IMG/VR virus record: IMGVR_UViG_3300001460_008786
Coordinates: 1-64,000 of that record
DNA: 64,000 nt
Direction: 5' to 3' (one strand)
Source of the DNA: a virus
In this document: piece by piece, positions 41,521 to 49,849 of the stretch
How the letters are laid out: every line of letters begins with the position of its first letter
Position numbering within the stretch: position 1 is the first letter of the stretch
Program-made: the position numbers and the translations under genes
Notes under the pieces: generated by a model
Databases searched by the model: none
What the model was told of the DNA's origin: nothing
The model's input: only the letters and a program-made list of their open reading frames with translations

Positions 41521-42942
41521 ATGAAAACCACACTAAAAATAGGTAATTGCTACAGTCAGTTGCTATCTGACAATCTGGGTTTGTTGAAAATTCTTCACGA
41601 GAATATGAGATTTCGTGAAAAGAACTATTTCCATAGTCGTCTTTATAAACAAAAACTATGGGATGGGTACACAGATTTTTTTAGTAAAAAAACAGGCAAG
41701 TTTTTAACTGGACTTCTTCCTGAAGTTTTGGCTGCTCTGGATCATATCGAAGAACCTTACGATACATTCGATCAAAGACAAGAGTTTGATTTTAATTTCA
41801 AAGAAATTGATGAAAATTTTTTAAGTCAATTCGCTACACCGGGATCGGAAGATGAAAACATGTCTCTTTACGACTATCAAGTTGATCTTACCAATTCACT
41901 TTTAAAATACAAAAGAGGAGTAATATGTGCTCCTACCGCTGCTGGTAAAACTAATATCATGATTTCAATTTTGAAAGCAATTCCAGAAAACTGCCCTACT
42001 TTGATACTTGCAAACAAAACTAGTTTGGTGCAACAAAATTACGAAGAGATGATGAAATGGGGATTTACAAATGTGGGAAGATTATATGGAAAATACAAAG
42101 ATCCAGATGTTTTTACTTGTTCTACTGTTCAATCTTTGCACAAAATAGAGCCTTTGCTAGGAAAAATAAAAGTTTTAATTGTTGATGAGATCCATGAAAA
42201 CATGAGCAAACAACCAAAAAAATTCATAAATAAAATGAAAAGTTGTTCTGTGCGTGCTGCTGTAAGCGCTACTCCATTTAAATTTGGAGGAAAAGATCAT
42301 TGTCAAAAATGGTTAGTAAAAGGATATTTCGGCCCAGTTTTAAAGTCTAAAAGTATAGGTGGAGTTTTAACAACAAAGCATCTTCAAGAACGAGGAACTC
42401 TTTCAAAAGCAAAATGCATTTTTCATCCAGTTAGAGAGCCAGAACTTAAACATGAAATTTATTTAGATGCCGTAACAAGAGGAATTGCAGAAAATTGGGA
42501 ATTTCACAAAACTGTTACCAAGATCGCTGGCAAGCTTAAAGGAAGAACCTTGATACTAGTTGACAGAATTGCTCATGGAGATGCATTAGCCTCAATGCTA
42601 CCTGATGCTTTGTGGGTTCAAGGTAAAGATAACTTAGAAACAAGAAAAAATGTTATTGAAAAATTAAAAACATCTAAAGATAAAATAATTGGAATAAGCA
42701 CTCAACAAATCTTTAATACTGGAATTAATGTCAAGATTCACAACTTGATTAATGCTGCTGGTGGTCAAGCTGATCATCAAATTATTCAAAGAGTAGGTAG
42801 AGGATTGAGAACTGCTGATGATAAGGATATCTTAAACTATTATGATTTTGTTTTTCATAATAATGAATATCTTAAGACTCATAGTCTAAAGAGAATAAAA
42901 ATATTAAAGAAAGAAGGACACGAAGTAATAATAAAAGACTAA
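41521..42942 (+). CDS. uvsW: UvsW-like helicase
   Basis: 473 residues (T4 UvsW 503). The N-terminal YFHSRLYKQKLWDGYTDFFS domain is characteristic of UvsW. SF2 helicase motifs: I GVICAPTAAGKTN, II LIVDEIHENMS (D-E-I-H), III AVSATPF, VI QIIQRVGRGLRT. It unwinds branched recombination and R-loop structures and moves replication from origin to recombination mode. Two bases after its stop the HAD gene begins. Confidence 0.93.
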   Translation: MKTTLKIGNCYSQLLSDNLGLLKILHENMRFREKNYFHSRLYKQKLWDGYTDFFSKKTGKFLTGLLPEVLAALDHIEEPYDTFDQRQEFDFNFKEIDENFLSQFATPGSEDENMSLYDYQVDLTNSLLKYKRGVICAPTAAGKTNIMISILKAIPENCPTLILANKTSLVQQNYEEMMKWGFTNVGRLYGKYKDPDVFTCSTVQSLHKIEPLLGKIKVLIVDEIHENMSKQPKKFINKMKSCSVRAAVSATPFKFGGKDHCQKWLVKGYFGPVLKSKSIGGVLTTKHLQERGTLSKAKCIFHPVREPELKHEIYLDAVTRGIAENWEFHKTVTKIAGKLKGRTLILVDRIAHGDALASMLPDALWVQGKDNLETRKNVIEKLKTSKDKIIGISTQQIFNTGINVKIHNLINAAGGQADHQIIQRVGRGLRTADDKDILNYYDFVFHNNEYLKTHSLKRIKILKKEGHEVIIKD

Positions 42943-42943
42943 T

Positions 42944-43318
42944 ATGAATTTTAAAAATTATCTAATTGATATTGACGGGACAATTACAGATGATGTTCCA
43001 AACGAAGAACCTGAAAAAATGGAAACATGTTTGCCCTACGAAGGTAGTGTTGAAACTTTAAACAAATGGTATGACGAAGGCCATACGATTACTTTTTTCA
43101 CATCAAGAACAGATGAACACAAAGAAGTTACAGAAAATTGGCTTAAAAAACATGGATATAAATATCATCATTTGCTTTTAAATAAACCAAGGGGTGGCAA
43201 TTACGCAATCATTGATAACCATATGTTTAAATCATGCCATTTTACAGGAAATTGGCCTAAAGTAAAAAAAGAAATGGACTCATATGTCCATGATTATAGT
43301 CCATCTTCAAAAATATAA
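42944..43318 (+). CDS. HAD-family phosphatase
   Basis: 124 residues. YLIDIDGTITDD carries the nucleophile D-x-D-G-T; TFFTSRTDEH is motif II; NYAIIDNHMF the acidic C-terminal motif. The small size (no cap domain) resembles phage and bacterial polynucleotide- or sugar-phosphatase domains. Co-transcribed with uvsW. Confidence 0.85.
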   Translation: MNFKNYLIDIDGTITDDVPNEEPEKMETCLPYEGSVETLNKWYDEGHTITFFTSRTDEHKEVTENWLKKHGYKYHHLLLNKPRGGNYAIIDNHMFKSCHFTGNWPKVKKEMDSYVHDYSPSSKI

Positions 43319-43430
43319 TTTTTATCAACTCAGATTTAATAGCATATCAAAAGCTCAATTACATTATGGAATGAAAACCACAATGCAGTAAGACATAGGA
43401 TTAAATCAGATAACTTCCCAGATTGGAACT
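43319..43430 (+). pseudogene. Possible gene remnant
   Basis: A start-less frame preceding the convergent gene reads ...SITLWNENHNAVRHRIKSDN then FPDWNFIDT-stop (about 43345-43442). It has codon choice like the surrounding genes and a protein-like composition but no start codon, so it may be the tail end of a deleted gene. Evidence is thin. Confidence 0.25.
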
Positions 43431-44282
43431 TTATTGACACCTAAGACTTCTATGATATTTTCTTATTGGATTGTTAAATTCCTTTATGGGATGCATTATG
43501 TAAGATTTTTTGCACGACTCGAAATCATCAGTTCCTAAATCACCATCGTTAGATTTACTTACTTCATTGTTAACAGTATATGTAAATGATCCCCCAAATT
43601 TAATTTTGTATTTTTCATATTCTCCTGTTGGTTGTTGAGGAATTGAAAAATTTGCAAATTCTCCTATGCCTCCTCCCAAATGCCAAGCTAAAGTTGGAAA
43701 AAGATGTTCTGAAACATCCCAGCCTTTATATTTAGGATAATAACCTTTATTGAAAGCATTTGTATAATTTAAAATTATTTCAAAAAAGTTCAGCTCTTTT
43801 AATTTTTTCAAAAAATCTTTCTTAAAAAACAAACAACATCCTAACATGTAATAGGTATCAGTTATTTCTTTTCGCAAAAACTTTCCTATGAAAGGAAATG
43901 TATTGTCTTCAAAATTTCTATCCACTTTCTCTTTTTTTAAGTTATTTCCAACCAACCAAGAGTTTCTTTTTTTTAAATCTTGAGCAATATTATTTGCTGC
44001 AAATAAGCAATCCGGCTCTGTATAGCAGTACCAGTCTACATCTTCGCCCCATATTTCCCATGCTTTCATCAGTCCTAATATTACATTTTTATAAGGAGCT
44101 TTATTGGAATTATGACTAAAACCTTTTAGTTTATATGTGTAATTTATGCTTTTGAAATCATCTTTTGAGTAGCCGTCACTCACAAGAAGTATATCTTTAG
44201 ACAAAAAAGATCTAACTGAGTCTAACGTGTCGAGCAAAAGGTCACTTTCTTCGTGACAGTTTAAAACCGTAGCTATTTTCAT
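43431..44282 (-). CDS. Glycosyltransferase-like protein
   Basis: 283 residues. KIATVLNCHEESDLLLDTLD, DILLVSDGYSKDDF and WYCYTEPDCLFA (E-P-D in the DxD position) mark a GT-A domain; YKGWDVSEHLFPTLAWHLGG is the probable acceptor side. Ends with basic residues KYHRSLRCQ. No closer family is recognised. Its start abuts the histidine phosphatase stop. Confidence 0.68.
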   Translation of the reverse strand: MKIATVLNCHEESDLLLDTLDSVRSFLSKDILLVSDGYSKDDFKSINYTYKLKGFSHNSNKAPYKNVILGLMKAWEIWGEDVDWYCYTEPDCLFAANNIAQDLKKRNSWLVGNNLKKEKVDRNFEDNTFPFIGKFLRKEITDTYYMLGCCLFFKKDFLKKLKELNFFEIILNYTNAFNKGYYPKYKGWDVSEHLFPTLAWHLGGGIGEFANFSIPQQPTGEYEKYKIKFGGSFTYTVNNEVSKSNDGDLGTDDFESCKKSYIMHPIKEFNNPIRKYHRSLRCQ

Positions 44283-44900
44283 TTAATAAATTGTCTTTGA
44301 AAACATTATTTCTTTATTATCTCTTATAAAAGTAATTCCACAATTTTTAATTGAAGTATTTTCTTCAAAATCAAAATTAGAATATCTTTCAAAAAGAATT
44401 TCAACAGTGTTAGTAGCTAAAGCGTGTAAACATCTACACACAGATCCATGAGAAACTATTAAATATTTTCCTTTTGGATCTAAATTAGAATAAAAGCTCT
44501 TAACTCTTGGTACGAACTCTGCAAGACTTTCGTCTTTAAAACAAATCTCTTTTTTATCTTCGATCCACGAAAAGTCATAAATATCTTTTCTGTTTCTTAT
44601 CGTCACACAAGGAGAAATTGAATTTTCTTTAGTGACAGAAAATTCTCTTAATTTATAATTAACTTCAAAGGGAACTTTTATAATATGAGATAAAACTCTA
44701 GAAGTTTGCAAACATCTTAATAAAGGAGAAGTGTATCCAATAAAATTTTCAAAAGGGGTTTTTTGAGAAAAAATATTTTTTAACCATCTTGCAGTAACTT
44801 CCATTTGAGTAAATCCATTATTACTCAAAGAGCTATCTAAATCTTCTGTGGTCCCGATGTTGTTAAAGCTTTCTGCGTGTCGAATTAAAACAAGTTGCAT
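44283..44900 (-). CDS. Histidine phosphatase (phosphoglycerate-mutase-like)
   Basis: 205 residues. QLVLIRHAESFNN carries the R-H-A-E nucleophile (H8), YTSPLLRCLQTS the second arginine motif, and LIVSHGSVCRCLH the second catalytic histidine. It probably dephosphorylates a small metabolite. The start overlaps the upstream capsid-tag gene's stop (44900). Confidence 0.88.
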   Translation of the reverse strand: MQLVLIRHAESFNNIGTTEDLDSSLSNNGFTQMEVTARWLKNIFSQKTPFENFIGYTSPLLRCLQTSRVLSHIIKVPFEVNYKLREFSVTKENSISPCVTIRNRKDIYDFSWIEDKKEICFKDESLAEFVPRVKSFYSNLDPKGKYLIVSHGSVCRCLHALATNTVEILFERYSNFDFEENTSIKNCGITFIRDNKEIMFSKTIY

Positions 44901-45208
44901 TAAACTTCTTTAGCTTTTGGAGCCAAAGTATCTCCTGTGATTTTTCGAATAAGATCAGCAATAAGTATACCTCTATCTATAGAATTTTCAATGGTTTCAT
45001 ATTTAGACCTGTCTCTTTCTTTAATATTTTTAATTACGCCTAAATCAAGCAAATCTTGCTTAAGTTTTCGACTAAATTCTTCTGTATTTCTTTGAAGAAG
45101 ATATTTTTTTTCTCTATCTCCAAGATTTTCATAATTAGAAGAAATTGTTCCTAGTATTGCATCTTCTATCACTTCACTTTTTTGTTCAAACCAAACAGAA
45201 AATTTCAT
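44900..45208 (-). CDS. Capsid-tag small protein
   Basis: 102 residues starting MKFSVWFEQKSEVIEDA, then a helical charged protein (YENLGDREKKYLLQRNTEEF, ...SIDRGILIADLIRKITGD). An AAGGA ribosome site lies 26 bases below TATATAAATG, an architecture shared with the tag genes at 38427 and 40424. Divergent from another tag gene (45255). Function unknown. Confidence 0.7.
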   Translation of the reverse strand: MKFSVWFEQKSEVIEDAILGTISSNYENLGDREKKYLLQRNTEEFSRKLKQDLLDLGVIKNIKERDRSKYETIENSIDRGILIADLIRKITGDTLAPKAKEV

Positions 45209-45254
45209 AAATATCCTTGTTTTTAATTAAATTCACATTTATATATACTGTATC

Positions 45255-46058
45255 ATGAGAACATTTAAAGAATGGATAGAAAAAAGACAAGATATTTTTG
45301 GCTTTGAAAAAGAGCAAGAAGAAGACTCGTCGTTTGCCGTAAAAAATCAAGATCCAATTATGCAAGTTGATATTGAGCATATTATGGATGAATTGGCAAA
45401 CACTAAAATCCATGGAAAAAGAGGCAAAATTCCTTATATTAATGAAATACACTGGGGTGACGAAATTGGCTCTTTAAAATTATTGCTAAGTCCCGCTGGT
45501 TCTGGCAAAGCAATAATATCTGGAAAGCAAACTGATCTTGAAAATAAAGATTGTTGGATTTGCAAATCAATAATTCCATATGTGAATCTAGAAGATGCTT
45601 CATTTAGAGATGATGAAAACCTCGCTGATATACTGTATAATAAAATAGATGAAATTGGACCTATAGAAATACCTAAAGCAGAATATTTAAATTTAGAAAA
45701 ACTAACAATTAAGCTTTCTAGAAAATGTTGCAAGCCTGACGTTATACCTAAAATTTTTATATACACAGGAATAAGAGAAGTAGTTAAAGATAAAAATTAT
45801 ATAATAAAATTTGAATGCAAAGGACAAGGAGCAGAGGCTCCGGGAGAAGGTGGAGGAAATAGACTTGAAATGTTTGCCATAGAAACATCTTATAATGATA
45901 AAACTGGTTTGATTAGATGCATGGGTTATGGAGTAACCTCTCCCATGAAAGGCCATAAATGGGAACCACAGCCATCTGATTGGGATGAATATTTTTCTCC
46001 AAAGCAAAAATCAGATGAAATTTGTGAAGCAATTGCCAACGCTTTAAGTATTTTTTGA
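45255..46058 (+). CDS. Capsid-tag protein of unknown function
   Basis: 267 residues starting MRTFKEWIEKRQDIFGF. The body has RGKIPYINEIHWGDEIGSLK, a region with CWICK, and FECKGQGAEAPGEGGGNRLE, and ends in a helical WDEYFSPKQKSDEICEAIAN. No fold is recognised. TATACT lies 5 bases before the ATG. It is next to two further tag genes, 44900 and 46197. Confidence 0.7.
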   Translation: MRTFKEWIEKRQDIFGFEKEQEEDSSFAVKNQDPIMQVDIEHIMDELANTKIHGKRGKIPYINEIHWGDEIGSLKLLLSPAGSGKAIISGKQTDLENKDCWICKSIIPYVNLEDASFRDDENLADILYNKIDEIGPIEIPKAEYLNLEKLTIKLSRKCCKPDVIPKIFIYTGIREVVKDKNYIIKFECKGQGAEAPGEGGGNRLEMFAIETSYNDKTGLIRCMGYGVTSPMKGHKWEPQPSDWDEYFSPKQKSDEICEAIANALSIF

Positions 46059-46196
46059 GGATTTAAAATGATGGGATCTGTTAGTTCTATAGTTCGCTGC
46101 AAAGATTTGGAAAACAAAAACTTTCAAGTTCAGGGTGCATTGTCTAATTTGGATTGTAAAAAAGAAAAGAAAAAAAATAAAACAAAAATAAAAACA

Positions 46197-46697
46197 ATGA
46201 AATTTAGTGAATGGTATGAAATAAGAGAAGCAAAAGAAAAAAAGAAAGTTCCTAAAAAATACCTAAAAGGCTTAAAAGAAAAAGGCGAATACGGATCAAA
46301 AGAAGCAATGAAAAAAGAGATAAAAAAATTCTCAGGCTCTGACGATTACAAAAAAAATTGGGATGCTGATTATAAAAATGGGAAAAGGATAAAAACAAAA
46401 AAATCAGCAGCTACAAAAGCTTATGAGAAAAAGTATGAGTCTAATCTTTTTGAATCTAATGATAATATAGATGTTGCTTTGAAAAACAAATCTGAAAAAA
46501 CTGGAATATCCAAATCAATACTTAGAAAAGTATACAACCGAGGAAAAGCCGCTTGGAATTCTGGACATCGACCGGGTGTTGCTCAAGATCAATGGGCTAT
46601 GGGAAGAGTCAATAGTTTTATAACAGGAAGTGGAGGCGCTCGAAAGGCAGACAAAGATCTTTGGGATAAAGCTAAAAAATCTAGGAAAAAGAAATAA
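46197..46697 (+). CDS. Capsid-tag protein with DUF5824-like domain
   Basis: 166 residues from ATG at 46197 (MKFSEWYEIREAKEKKKVPK). The frame extends to an ATG at 46068 that has a GAGG site, but only the inner start places the shared tag at the N-terminus. The C-terminal 80 residues (EKTGISKSILRKVYNRGKAA, then WNSGHRPGVAQDQWAMGRVN and SFITGSGGARKADKDLW) match the phage DUF5824 family of unknown function. I-R-E at residues 9-11 fits [LI]-x-E cleavage. The protein is very basic and could bind DNA. Confidence 0.7.
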   Translation: MKFSEWYEIREAKEKKKVPKKYLKGLKEKGEYGSKEAMKKEIKKFSGSDDYKKNWDADYKNGKRIKTKKSAATKAYEKKYESNLFESNDNIDVALKNKSEKTGISKSILRKVYNRGKAAWNSGHRPGVAQDQWAMGRVNSFITGSGGARKADKDLWDKAKKSRKKK

Positions 46698-46721
46698 TAT
46701 ATAAATTGAAGAATTAGCATC

Positions 46722-47648
46722 TTACCAACGAGATAATAAAACCTCTCCATTTTCTCTCTTTGATATTTCAGAACTCATATGGTCACTTTTTGCCAGTATT
46801 ATACCTTCAATAGTTTCTGGCTCTTGTGGAGAATTCCACTCTTTTCTATCTTGATGAGTTAAGATGCAATGACTTACTTTGTTGATAAAATCTCTATCTA
46901 GATTTTCATTATGAGCATATCTGTTAAATATGCTATTACTTCTTACAATATGACTTTGATATCTTTCTCCATCTCTATCATACTCAATTGAATTTTCATT
47001 ATTTATAGAGTAAAGCTCTATTTTTCCAATGTCATGAAGCCAAGCGCTTAGGTACAAAACATCTGTATCAATAGTATTTGAATAAAAATCAATGTTATGC
47101 TGGCAATTTGCAATAGCCATACAATGAGAAAATACTTCTGCCGTATGAACTAACAAGCCACCTTTAAAAGCATGGTGATTTTTCTTAGCCGCAGGACAGT
47201 TTACAAAAACTTTATTCTCTGATATTACTGATACGAGAAATTTTCCATAATCTTTATTGATCCAGTATGAATCGTCGATCAATAATTTTTTAGCTTTTTC
47301 AACTTGTTCTTTTCTATCCTTAAATATCAGCTTTGAAATTTCTTCAGGGACATCTTCTTTTTGAACTACTTCGCAGTTCGCATGAAAAGGTTTGTTTTTT
47401 ATGCTTGAATCTAAAGATATGCTGCTATAAGTCTTGTGTTCTTCTAATGCTTCTTCGTAATTAAAAAGAACTATTTTTACAAAATTATTGGATTTAGGTT
47501 TGAGATCATTTTCATTCACATTCCAATATTTCATATTCACTCGTCCTGCGCATGTATTCAAACTCAGAACATATTGTTGAAATCCGCGTCTTTCTTCTAT
47601 GCCAGAAGATTCAACGTAACCATAAAACTCTTGATCTAATTTTTTCAT
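46722..47648 (-). CDS. HD-domain hydrolase, YhaM-like
   Basis: 308 residues. The N-terminal 130 are an OB-like nucleic-acid-binding domain (MKKLDQEFYGYVESSGIEER). The C-terminal half is an HD domain: HHAFKGGLLVHTAEVF, LSAWLHDIGKIELY (H-D), SHCILTHQDRKEWNSPQEPE and a final acidic ILAKSDHMSS. This is the architecture of YhaM-type 3'-5' exoribonucleases. It may act on RNA or a nucleotide. AAGGAA site; promoter with a palindrome upstream. Confidence 0.82.
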   Translation of the reverse strand: MKKLDQEFYGYVESSGIEERRGFQQYVLSLNTCAGRVNMKYWNVNENDLKPKSNNFVKIVLFNYEEALEEHKTYSSISLDSSIKNKPFHANCEVVQKEDVPEEISKLIFKDRKEQVEKAKKLLIDDSYWINKDYGKFLVSVISENKVFVNCPAAKKNHHAFKGGLLVHTAEVFSHCMAIANCQHNIDFYSNTIDTDVLYLSAWLHDIGKIELYSINNENSIEYDRDGERYQSHIVRSNSIFNRYAHNENLDRDFINKVSHCILTHQDRKEWNSPQEPETIEGIILAKSDHMSSEISKRENGEVLLSRW

Positions 47649-47668
47649 TTTTTAATTCCTTGAAAAGG

Positions 47669-47696
47669 ATTATAACAATTTTCAAAAATTGTTCAA
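47669..47696 (-). promoter_or_regulatory. Promoter of HD gene with 20-bp palindrome
   Basis: TTGAAC (47696-47691), 16-base spacer, TATAAT (47674-47669). A perfect inverted repeat AACAATTTT-CA-AAAATTGTT (47674-47693) fills the spacer and edges of both boxes, where a repressor could block polymerase. Confidence 0.55.
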
Positions 47697-47784
47697 TTTC
47701 AATTATATAAAAAATACAAATTTAAACATTGAGCTAACTAGATTAAGTTAAATATAATGTGTTTGTTTAATTAATATAAATTTA

Positions 47785-48162
47785 ATGAAATCAAAAGATG
47801 TATTAGAATACAGGCATAGATGCGCTGATATTTATAAAATAACTCAAGGATGTGTAGAATGCGGATACAATGAACATCCGTCTAATTTGTGTTTTGACCA
47901 TTTGCCACAACATGAAAAGGCTGAAGTATGTAAAAATGGTTACTCAAAAAGATCCACTGCTGGCGGGATGTATAAACTTTATCGTAAAAAATATAGCATT
48001 GATATTTTAATTGAAGAGATGAAAAAGTGTCAGGTTATTTGTCATCATTGCCATATGAAAAATCATCATAAAAAAAATACAAGAACAATTGACAATGTAG
48101 ATGAAAGAATAAATTCTATCGAAGAATTAGAAAGCTTATTAAGAGAATTTGAAGAACAATGA
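47785..48162 (+). CDS. HNH endonuclease-like protein
   Basis: 125 residues. GCVECGYNEHPSNLCFDHLP, then a basic loop, and KCQVICHHCHMKNHHKK: two C-x2-C pairs around a D-H (H-N-H nuclease active site with structural zinc). It may be a free-standing homing or nicking nuclease. It overlaps the following glycosyltransferase start (48159) and its upstream region has TAATAT 7 bases before the ATG. Confidence 0.78.
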   Translation: MKSKDVLEYRHRCADIYKITQGCVECGYNEHPSNLCFDHLPQHEKAEVCKNGYSKRSTAGGMYKLYRKKYSIDILIEEMKKCQVICHHCHMKNHHKKNTRTIDNVDERINSIEELESLLREFEEQ

Positions 48163-49100
48163 ATCTAAAAGAATTTTATGAAAATAATAAAACTGATCCA
48201 GAGTTTGATCATGAATTCTATTCAAGAGGCGTAATTAAATTCACAAAAAAATTAAGTGAAAATTTACATAAATTTGCCCAGCCCTACTGTAGGGATAACG
48301 ATGTGACCGAGCGAGAGAGACTTTATTATCATTATGAGCTTCACGGGAAAAAACTAGGTCTTTTCAAAAGCCTAGAAGAAATGAAGAAAACTTTTTCAAT
48401 GCAAGAAGACAAGGAAGATATAGATCCAGCGAGTAAAATTTCTGTTGTGTGTGCGTGTATGAATAGGGAAAAAATGCTCAAAGTATCGCTACAGTCATGG
48501 TTGAATTTTGATGAAGTGGATGAAGTTGTAATTATAGATTATTCTTCTATGAATAATTTAAAGTATCTTGAAAAAATAAACAATAAAATAAAAGTTATAA
48601 GAATAGAGGGTCAAAAATACTACAATGTTGCAAAAGCAAATAACTTAGCAGTCTTAAATGCAAAAAATGAAAGGGTAATGAAAATGGATGTGGATTATGT
48701 TTTAAATCCATATTTTAATATATTTAAAATATTAAATAAAGCAATAAGAAGAAATAATTTCATTATCGGAAACTGCAAGCTTGAGCAAGCGGACAATAAT
48801 CTTGGATTTTTAAGATATCTTCATGGATTTTTATACATCTATAAAGAAACTTTTGAAAAATTTGGAAAATACAATGAGAATTTTGAAGGTTATGGGTGGG
48901 AAGACTCAGATGTTCATGTCAAGTTAGAAAAAAATGGTTTAAAAAAAGAATTTATACCTTTTGATCAAATGTATATCTATCATAATCCGCATAGTGATAA
49001 TGTGAGATCAGAAAATTACGAAAATAAAAACATAGAAGAAACTTTTCTCTCAAATCAAAATTACAAAAATGAAGATAAGAAGTACAAATGGATTTGCTAA
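48159..49100 (+). CDS. Glycosyltransferase, GT2-like with extra N-terminal domain
   Basis: 313 residues. An N-terminal 90 residues (FYENNKTDPEFDHEFYSRGV...) are helical. Then ISVVCACMNREKMLKVSLQS, DEVVIIDYSSMNN, VMKMDVDYVLNP (D-x-D) and YNENFEGYGWEDSDVHVKLE. Paralogous to the 11625 gene. It overlaps the next gene's start by 32 bases. Confidence 0.85.
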   Translation: MNLKEFYENNKTDPEFDHEFYSRGVIKFTKKLSENLHKFAQPYCRDNDVTERERLYYHYELHGKKLGLFKSLEEMKKTFSMQEDKEDIDPASKISVVCACMNREKMLKVSLQSWLNFDEVDEVVIIDYSSMNNLKYLEKINNKIKVIRIEGQKYYNVAKANNLAVLNAKNERVMKMDVDYVLNPYFNIFKILNKAIRRNNFIIGNCKLEQADNNLGFLRYLHGFLYIYKETFEKFGKYNENFEGYGWEDSDVHVKLEKNGLKKEFIPFDQMYIYHNPHSDNVRSENYENKNIEETFLSNQNYKNEDKKYKWIC

Positions 49101-49839
49101 TCAATTCAGACATTCTTTATTTTTTAACTACGCATTAAAAAATAAAATATTAAAAAACGCGATTCAGTATTGGACTATAACAAATCACAATAACGTTTCT
49201 TTCTGTAAGTTTTTTAAAAAACCATGTTGTTTAAATATCATAGAAAATAATATGATGTGTCATGAAATCGAAAAATTAGATTACGAAAATGAAACTTTTT
49301 CTTTCTTAGTAAAAAAATACACAAATGAAAAATCATTCGAAATTTGCAAAAAATCTTTTAAGGATTTTGAATTGAAATGTGAATATGAATTTAAAATTCA
49401 AGAATTCATAAGAAAAAATAACATTGAGAATTCAATAGGTCTTCACTTGAGGACGACTTGCAAAACAGCTCTTTTAAGAGAAAATAAAAACGCTAGGTTT
49501 CAACCAAAAGATATACAAGATACAATAAAAAAAATAAAAGAAACAGATAAAAAAGTTTATTTAGCAACAGATAACAAAGAAACTCAAGATAAGATGGTTG
49601 ATTTACTTGGAAATAAAATAATTTTTTACAAGAAAATAGAGTCAGGAGAAGAAAACTTCAAAGGGAAATATGATAAATCAAAAGTAAAAAGAAACACGAC
49701 TGATTTTCACACTATCTTTGATTTTTATGTTTTACAAAGTTGCAGTTCTTTTATTGGGTCTAACGAAAGTACCCTTTCCATTATGATAAAATATATAAGA
49801 GATAACGCTACAGACGATCCTATATTGGGAAGTCTATAG
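49069..49839 (+). CDS. Fucosyltransferase-like protein
   Basis: 256 residues. STNGFANQFRHSLFFNYALK at the start (G-x-x-N-Q-x-R as in O-/alpha-fucosyltransferases), SIGLHLRTTCKTALLRENKN (the H-x-R-x-x donor-binding motif), VYLATDNKETQDKMV, and SSFIGSNESTLSIMI near the end. GDP-fucose or another GDP-sugar is the probable donor. It starts inside the 48159 gene, so the two glycosyltransferases are probably coupled. Confidence 0.6.
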   Translation: MKIRSTNGFANQFRHSLFFNYALKNKILKNAIQYWTITNHNNVSFCKFFKKPCCLNIIENNMMCHEIEKLDYENETFSFLVKKYTNEKSFEICKKSFKDFELKCEYEFKIQEFIRKNNIENSIGLHLRTTCKTALLRENKNARFQPKDIQDTIKKIKETDKKVYLATDNKETQDKMVDLLGNKIIFYKKIESGEENFKGKYDKSKVKRNTTDFHTIFDFYVLQSCSSFIGSNESTLSIMIKYIRDNATDDPILGSL

Positions 49840-49849
49840 ACACTCAGTG

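Noticed and set aside
46068-46196. Longer start for the DUF5824-like gene with a GAGG site
   Set aside because: It adds 43 residues without similarity and moves the shared tag inside the protein; the inner ATG is preferred, though the upstream start cannot be excluded.
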